Assembly (NCBI RefSeq): GCF_037325665.1
Contig: NC_090246.1
Coordinates: forward strand, 93,718,499-93,782,498
Direction: 5' to 3'
DNA: 64,000 nucleotides
From: Littorina saxatilis
Taxonomy: Eukaryota; Mollusca; Gastropoda; Littorinimorpha; Littorinidae
Shown: piece after piece, positions 12,301 to 21,300 of the stretch
Layout: each line of letters begins with the position of its first letter
Position numbering within the stretch: the stretch's first letter is position 1
The notes under the pieces: model-generated
Database searches by the model: none
The model's input: the letters and a program-made list of their open reading frames with translations, nothing else
Told to the model about the DNA's origin: nothing
Program-made: the position numbers and the translations under genes

Positions 12301-15300
12301 CCTCGTTTTACAGCTATAACAATGAACAAGACAACATAATAAATCGTGTTCATAACCGGGTTGCCTCAGTCTGACGTGCGTTTTCAACAACCTGTGCAGG
12401 AATCTGACAGGGATAACTTAGTCATCACTAAATTACTAAATATTTCAGTCAAAACAAAATTTGTGTATGTAAGTGAAGCCTCTAAAATTGATACACTCTG
12501 TGAGCAGCCGTGACTTCTTCTTCTTCTTCTGCGTTCGTGGGCTGAAACTCCCATGTACACTTGTGTTTTTGCACGAGTGGAATTTTACGTGTATGACCGT
12601 TTTTACCCCGCTATTACGGCAGTCATACGCCGCATTTGGAAGAAGCATGCTGGGTATTTTCGTGTTTCTATAACCCACCGAACTCTGACATGGATTACAG
12701 GATCTTTTCCGTGCGCACTTGGTCTTGTGCTTGCGTGTACACACGAAGGGGGATAAGCCACTAGCAGGTCTGCACACAAGTTGACCTGGGAGATCGGAAA
12801 AATCTCCACACTTAACCCACCAGGCGGCCGCGGCCGGGATTCGTACCCTCGACCTCCCGATTAAGAGGCCGACGTCTTACCACCCCGCCCGTCGCAGCCA
12901 TGACAAAGTGGAATATTTGGCGGACAGGATGTTATTGTTAACAATATCAAACTTCGGTTTCGATCATTTATTGTTTAGAGAAATCGTGATCTATTGCGAG
13001 TTACATTGATGGATTGGTGTGCTACACATGAGCCTTTGGCCTCTTGTTTTACTGGTATAAGTAACAATGAACGAGACAACAGAATAAATCGTGTTCATAA
13101 CCGGGTTGCCTCAGTCTGACGTGCGTTTTCAACAACCTGTGCAGGAATCTGACAGGGATAACTTTGTCATCACTGGCAACCTGACTGCATCCCTAAATAT
13201 TTCAGTCCAAAAAAAAAAAAATTGAATTTGAATTTTGATTGTGTAAGTGTAGCCTCTAAAATTGATACACTCTGTGTGCTGCCATGACAAACTGATATTT
13301 GGCAGACAAGATGTTAACAATGTCATCAAACTTCGGTTCCGATCATTTAATGTTTAGAGAAATGTGATCTATTGTGAGTTACACTGGAGATGAAATTGGT
13401 GTGCTATACAGTACACAAGAGCCTTTAGCCTCGTTTTACTGGTATAACAATGAACAAGACAACATAATAAATTGTGTTCATAACCAGGTTGCCTCAGTCT
13501 GACGTGCGTTTTCAACAACCTGAGCAGGAATCTGACAGGGATAACTTGGTCATCACTGGCAACCAGACTGCATCACTAAATATTTCAGTCAAAACAAAAT
13601 TTGTGTATGTAAGTGAAGCCTCTAAAATTGATACACTCTGTGAGCAGCCATGACTTCTTCTGCGTTCGTGGGCTGAAACTCCCATGTACACTCGTGTTTT
13701 TGCACGAGTGGAATTTTACGTGTATGACCGTTTTTACCCCGCCATTAAGGCAGCCATACGCCGCTTTCAGAGGAAGCATGCTGGGTATTTTCGTGTTTCC
13801 ATAACCCACCGAACTCTGACATGGATTACAGGATCTTTTCCGTGCGCACTTGGTCTTGTGCTTGCGTGTACACACGAAGGGGGATAAGCCACTAGCAGGT
13901 CTGCACATAAGTTGACCTGGGAGATCGGAAAAATCTCCACACTTAACCCACCAGGCGGCCGCGGCCGGGATTCGAACCCTCGACCTTCCGATTAAGAGGC
14001 CGACGTCTTACTACCCCGCAACAGCGCCCGTCGCAGCCATGACAAAGTGGAATATTTGGCGGACAGGATGTTATTGTTAACAATATCAAACTTCGGTTTC
14101 GATCATTTATTGTTTAGAGAAATCGTGATCTATTGCGAGTTACATTGATGGATTGGTGTGCTACACATGAGCCTTTGGCCTCTTGTTTTACTGGTATAAC
14201 AATGAACAAGACAACAGAATAAATCGTGTTCATAACCGGGTTGCCTCAGTCTGACGTGCGTTTTCAACAACCTGTGCAGGAATCTGACAGGGATAACTTA
14301 GTCATCATTGGCAACCAGATTGCATCACTAAAAATAAAATAATATTTCAGTCAAAACAAAATGTGTTCATTTTAAGTGTAGCCTTACAAATTGATAAACT
14401 CTGTCCGAAGTGTGTGGGTGTTTTCCGCAACAAACTTGCTCATTTGGCAGATGTTTGGCAGAAGAGGTTAACAAATACACACAGGATGATGAGAAAACTT
14501 TTGTCTTCCAATTCAGTACCATCAAATTTCGGTTCTGATCCTTTAATGTCTGGAGAATTTGTGAACGTTCTTGAGCAAGACTCGGGATAAAACTGGTTGA
14601 TGTATTGTAGTACTGTAGTATTATACATGACCCTAGTAGGCTTTGCATTTGAATTCTTGCGTTACCAGTATTACTATGAATAAGAAAACTGGATAAATCG
14701 TGTTCATAACAGGGTTGCCTCAGTCTGACGTGCGTTTTCAACAACCTGTGCAGGAATCTGACAGGGATAACTTGGTCATCACTGGCAACCAGATTGCATC
14801 ACTAAAATAATATTTCAAAGTCGAAAAAAAAAAGGTTTATATTTAAGCAAGTGTAGCCTATCAAATTGATAAAAACCTGTCCGATGTGAGTGGGTGTGTG
14901 TGCTGCCATGACAAACTGGCTTATTTGGCAGCAGATGTTAATACACAGAGGGTGATGAGAATACTTTCGACTTTAAATTTCGGTTCCGATCCTTAATGTC
15001 TGGAGAATTGTTAACGATTCTGAGTTATACTCAGGATGAAATTGGTTGATGTATTGTAGTACTGAAGTATTATACATGAGCCTGGTAGGCTTTGCATTTG
15101 GACTCCTGTGTTACCGGCATTACTGTAAACAAGAAAACTGGATAAATCCTGTTCATTAAAGGGTTGCCTCAGTCTGACGTGCGTTTTCAACAACCTGTGC
15201 AGGAATCTGACAGGGATAACTTGGTCATCATTGGCAACAACTTAACAAGACTGTATCACTAATTATTTCACAGTAAACTAAACAATTTATTTCTCTCAAG

Positions 15301-18300
15301 TCTACATGTCTTGTAGTGTGATGTAGCCTATACATCAATATCTTTTGCCGGTAGCTCAGTTGGTAGAGCACTGGACTTGTGATCGGAAGGTCGCAGGTTC
15401 GAATTCGGGCCGGGACGGACACGGGTCAACTTTATGTGCAGACCCAGAGACGGAAGCCATGTCCCACCCCCGTGTCATCACAATGGCACGTAAAAGACCT
15501 TGGTCATTCTGCCATAAGTGCAGGTGGCTGAATACACCTAAACACGCAGACACCTGGGTAGCGCGACTCCGTTGCTGCTAGCTTTCCACTGGGAGGAAGC
15601 GACCCGAATTTCACAGCGATGGGACAATAAAGTAATGAAAATGAAATGAAATGAAAATGAAAATGAAATGAACAAGAAGAGCAAACGCTCGATCGAGTCA
15701 CTTTCGCAGTTCTGAATATTATATGAGGCATCAGATGGACAGGAAGAAATTGCTATTCACAACACAATACAGATGTAAATAATTTGATGTAAAGAATAAT
15801 CCTATAAAGTTTGAATCAAATCCGATGAATAGTTTCAGAGATATGATATTTCAATTTTTTTCCTTCAAGACATACCTGTGACCTTGAAAAAGGTCAAAGG
15901 TCACCAAAGCAGACGTCAAAGTGTAGAGGTCACTGGGAGTCACGTTCACATAAAATTTGAGCCCGGTCACTTTTATAGTTTCCGAGAAAAGCCCAACGTT
16001 AAGTTGTGTGTTGCCGAACAGAAAAGGCTAGTTATCTCCCTTGTTTTTCTGATAACGTTCGTAAAAGGCTACAGATGTAAATACTTTGATGTAAAGAATA
16101 ATCCTACAAAGTTTCAATCACATCCGATGAACTTTGTCAAAGATATAAAATGTCTAATTTTTCCTTTGACGCTGACCTGTGACCTTGAAAAAGGTCAAAG
16201 GTCAACGAAACCATCGTTAAAGTGTAGAGGTCATTGGAGGTCACGACTAAACAAAATATGAGCCCGATCGCTTTGATAGTTTCCGAGAAAAGTCCAACGT
16301 TAAGGTGGTGTCTACGGACGGCCGGCCGGACAGACTAACACTGACCGATTACATAGTCACTTTTTCTCAAGTGACTCAAAAATGAGTGCTGTTATATCTT
16401 GCGACAAGCTTTTGACATTTTCCAAAACAAAATAATTGAGATGCATTATATTTGCTATGATAATAAACAAGGGTAAGGCCTTTCACGCGCAATAGGTTAA
16501 ATTTTAAAACTTTCTAGCTTTTTCCAAAGGTGTGCCAAAATTGCAGAGCCATTTCTGGTTCAGCAGATAATTTTTGAACACATCCCATAATTCACTCCTC
16601 GTAAGAAAGGTACCGTATTTGACAGATTACAAGACGCACTGTTTTATAAGCCGCACCCCTGACTTTTAACAAAAAAATTGGGACGAGCCACATATAGGCC
16701 GCGTCACTATATTAGCCGCCATCGAAAAAAATATAATCAGATCGTGTCAATCAATCAAAACAACCAGGCAAACGAAAGTACGGTATTTGGCGAAATCAGC
16801 TCCGAGAATAAACAAGTGAAACAAAGAAGAAAAGTGAAAAAGTTTGAAAAAAAATATCACACACACAATTTGTAACCAACACACACATGTAGTCCCGCCC
16901 AGAATAAGCTTTTTTTGGGATGATTTACGACTTTTGCGCACATTTCGAGCAGACGAAAACACAACATGGCGGCTCTCGCTCTTCCAACTATCGCGAGACA
17001 CAAAAAAACGAAATCTCGCACGCGCGAGATCCTGATACATCCGGTGTTTCTCTGTACGCTATCTTGTCATGACGACTTGTTGACAAACAAAGATTCGCGA
17101 AAGAAAGAGAAAAGCGCCGAGTCTTGAGTAGAGAGCTAATAAAGTACCGGTAATCGCTAATCGAGCGAAATGAAAATCCGCGGCGACTTCCATTCGGTGA
17201 ATGCTATTCAAGTTTAGGTAACGTTTTAGCCGCATCTTTTTATAAGCAGCAATGCGATTTAAAAAAAAAAAAAAAGTCGCGGCTTGTAGTCCGTCAAATA
17301 CGGTAACCAATAGCATTTGGATATGTATTAGGTTTTGTACGACTTGATTTGGTCAATGCCTGGAACTTTTCATCACAATGTTGTGGACTTTTAGTTTTTA
17401 GGCCAAAAAAAAATAGGTCGTTTACGGTAACATAGGCCCCTAAAATAGGGTCGGTAGGTCGGGATTTTTTTCTTTCCAAAAAACCATATTTTTACGTTAT
17501 TTAAATGCCAAAAAAAAGGTCTAGGGTCGCACGAAAAAAATAGGGTCAGTCGGGTTACCGTAAACAGACTATTTTTTTTTTGTGCCTTATAAGTACGTGA
17601 TTAAACGTAGAGTTGATTTTGTATATTTTCACCAGAGCCACTCTGCTCTGAAGCAACGGAAAATAGATATGAACAAAATGTAGTGCGTTACTTATTTCAG
17701 CAATGTCTGCTCCAAAATAAAGTGACTGAAAATAGATCTAAACAGAATTCCACTAGCAAACAGACAAGGCCTTCAAAGGCATTCAGGCCAGGATTAAACA
17801 TTTATCTTCAATTCAATAACATCAAACTTCAGTTTGGGTCCTTTGAAGGCAGGAGAATAGACCCTATCGGTATTCCAAGCTCTCGCAATCTCTCGCAAAC
17901 AACAGAGCATAGCAAAGCATGCGGTACAGCGATCTCGTGCGAGCTGCACAAGCCAAGGTTCGAAGTTCTCGCGATGTTCAAAGCATAACAAAGAGCGTGT
18001 CTCGCGAGAGCTGCTCAGATACCGAAAAGGTCTATTGTGATCTAGCATGAATGACACAGAAAATAATGTGATCTATTGTGAGTTATACTGGGGATAAAAC
18101 TGGTTGATGGATTGATGTGTAATACATGAGCCTGGTAGCCTTTGGCCTCTTGTTTTACTGGTATAACAATGAACGAGACAACAGAATAAATCGTGTTCAT
18201 AACCAGGTTGCCTCAGTCTGACGTGCGTTTTCAACAACCTGAGCAGGAATCTGACAGGGATAACTTGGTCATCATTGGCAACAATTTCACAAGACTATTA

Positions 18301-21300
18301 CTAATAACTTCATACTTCAGAGTAAACTAAACAATTTATGTCTCTTAAACGTACATGTCTTGTGGTGTGATGTAGCCTATAAACTGATAACTTTTGTCTA
18401 TGAATGTGCCGTTATATAATTATGTTGTGACAAGCTTCGACATTATTTCCAAAACAAAATAATTGATACATCATAGGTTTTTTTGCTCTTGATATGGACC
18501 ATGCCTTGAACCATTGATTACAATGTTGTGGACTTTTATAAGTACGTGAATAAAAGCTGAGCTGATTCTGTATATTTTCACCATAGCCACTCTGCTCTGA
18601 AGCAACTGGAAATAGAAATGAACGAAGTGTTGTGCTTAACTTATTTCACAATGTCTGTTTCAAATAAAATGACTGAAAATAGATCCAAATTGAATTCCAC
18701 TAGCAGAGAAACAAGGTAAAAAAAATCCATTCAATGTCAAGGCCAGGAGGAAACATTTCTCTTTATTTCATAACATCGAACTTCAATTTCAGTCCTTTAA
18801 ATTTCTGGAGAATTGTGATCTAGCACGAATTACACAGGAGATCAAATTGGTTGATGGATTGGTGTTTAATAATTACAATACACAAGACAACCGGATAAAT
18901 CCAGCTCATGAGTTACCTCAGTCTGACGTGCGTTTTCAACAACCTGTACAGGAATCTGACAGGGATAACTTTGTCATCACTGGCAACAAGACTGCATTAT
19001 TAAGTATTTCACACTTTACAGTAAAAAAAAAAAAAAGCTATCCATCGTGCCTCCACCTTCTAACAGCAATAAGACCACTACATACATGTTTTTACCTGAG
19101 AGTGGGATGCTGCATGCATTCACTACACTTCTACATTGCGTATACACAAATTTCTTCTGACAAAATGATGGAAAAACGGAGAGAGAAGAAAGTAAGCCTG
19201 AGGACAAACAAAAATTTAAAACGGTAGTAATACAAACCTCGGACACACATGAAATGCCTTTGGATTTTAACACGGTTTTAACGTCTCGCACAGATTTTTC
19301 ATATTCTCTGTCCTTCTTGTCCATGTCCTTGACAAACAAGCAGACATCTTTGTGTTCCTCTGTAAGCCCATTGGGTAGTTTTCTGAAAATGTAAACCACA
19401 ATTAAGATGGAGCATCAATGGAACTTGTGTAAGCAGTTGCAAAAGAACATGGTCAACTTGCTGAAAATTCTATCAGTCCATAAATGTTGCCTCAGTCTGA
19501 CGTGCGTTTTCAACAACCCGCAAAGGAGTCTGACAGGGATAACTCAGTCATCACTGACAACATTCACCTTGTAAAATAACTAATACAACTTATTATCTCT
19601 ATCTGAAAAAAAGAACAACACAGACGATGCATGAACGGGCATAACAAATAAATATTTCCTTCCTTTCAGTTCACTAAATACTTTTACTGCACCATGTACA
19701 ATCAAAGTCATTTACAATCCTTGGTCTCCAGTAAACTGAAAGCTTTTCATTGTCAAATACACAGACCAGAACTGATCAAAGCCCAAGTTTACGTACAGTT
19801 TGATGATTTTCTGTTGTTTGGAGACTTTCTTCAAGGTAAACTGAAGATTGACCATATGATCCTCCTGCAGCAGCGACTCTTTCTTGGACTCCTTTCTTTT
19901 TTCGATCACTTGTAGCAATGCATGAACACCTTTCTCCACCTGCAACAACACGTCACATAGTAGATTATTGGCAATATACAAATTACATTGTACCTTACAA
20001 ATCCTATACAAGGCAACCACAAAAAGAAGTATGACGTCCCTTAAGTGTGACACTGAGCCGTAAATCCCCAGGTTTAGCTTTGTTATATGAAGTCTTATAT
20101 CGCGCGCGTATCTCCAGACTCGGACTCAAGGCGCAGGGATCTATTTATGCCGTGTGAGATGGAATTTTTTACACAATACATCACGCATTTACATCGACCA
20201 GCAGATCGCAGCCATTTCGGCGCATATCCTACTTTTCACGGCCTATTATTCCAAGTCACACGGGTATTTTGGTGGACATTTTTTATCTATGCCTATACAA
20301 TTCAAAATTGCTAACGCCCTGACCCAGGGTCAAACTCGCAACTTCTCACTTCCGAGCGCAAGTGCGTTAGGCCAAAAAAAAAAAATTGTCTGTTTCTGGT
20401 CACCCGACCGACCCTAAATTTCGGCGCCGACCCTAAACTTTTTTTTTCCAAACTCAAAAATTTTTATTTATTTTTTGGTGGTAAAGGACAGGGTGAGAAA
20501 ATGAACAACAAAAACGTGTGAAAACGAAAGTCCGCTGACGATTTGTAAATGTGTTGAGTGTCTTGTCTCTATGTATAGTGAATCCAGTCTCTTTGCGCGA
20601 TTTTTAAAGTTAGTTTTATTGGTCTACATTTGGGGTAAAAAAAAAATTAAAAAAAAATCCCGACCTACCGACCCTATTTTTTTTAGCCATGTTACCAGAA
20701 ACAGACAATTTTTTTTTTGGGCCTTACCACTCGGCCACCCAGTCCTTTTTGTTAATGTTAAGGCCAAAAAAAATAATAGATGTGGTTACGGTAACATAGC
20801 CAAAAAAAATAGGGTAGGTAGGTAGGCAATCACTTTTTTTTTTTTTTTAACTTTTTTTTCTAATGTGTACAAATTAAACCTACTTGACAGGGAAATAAGT
20901 GTGCGACACGGGCGCTTTCGCTTTCATTGCGTTTTTTGCACTGGTTTTTTTATTTATTTATTTTTTTTTTGACAAATGCAATAAAAAGTTATAGGATCGG
21001 CCCCTAAAAATAGGGTAGGTCGGGTTACCGTAACCACACCTATTTTTTTTTTAGGCCTAATGTGTGCCCATGCACTGAGAAAGACATTTTTTTATTGAAC
21101 AAGCAATGTAAAATTTAACACTGTAAGCTAGATATTTTTTCTTTCTAAACAAGCAATTATGTAACAATTAATTCAGGACATATGACATCGATTAAAAAAA
21201 ACCAAAAAGATGTCTTGACCCTTTCTTTCGAAGTGAAATCTCTCAAAAGCCAAACAAAGTTTGAAAAGACGTCATATCGTGGCGTCACATATTTCACACA

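Larger units (their letters stand above)
12420..14315. repeat. Tandem duplication, about 1.14-kb units each with SINE and C/D snoRNA
   Basis: 12420-13487 and 13560-14315 align throughout (offset about 1140 bp), including the SINE and its target duplication. One internal spacer with an extra snoRNA copy lies between the SINE-bearing segments. Confidence 0.8.

Noticed and set aside
15347-15420. A tRNA gene-like sequence with A and B boxes.
   Set aside because: A 230-bp body and an ATGAAA tail follow, and the anticodon region is not clean, so it is a SINE head and not a tRNA gene.
10065-19561. The CAGGGATAACT word read as a fragment of 28S rDNA on the plus strand.
   Set aside because: Only 12 nt match, and it always occurs as the antisense guide within a complete C/D module on the host strand.
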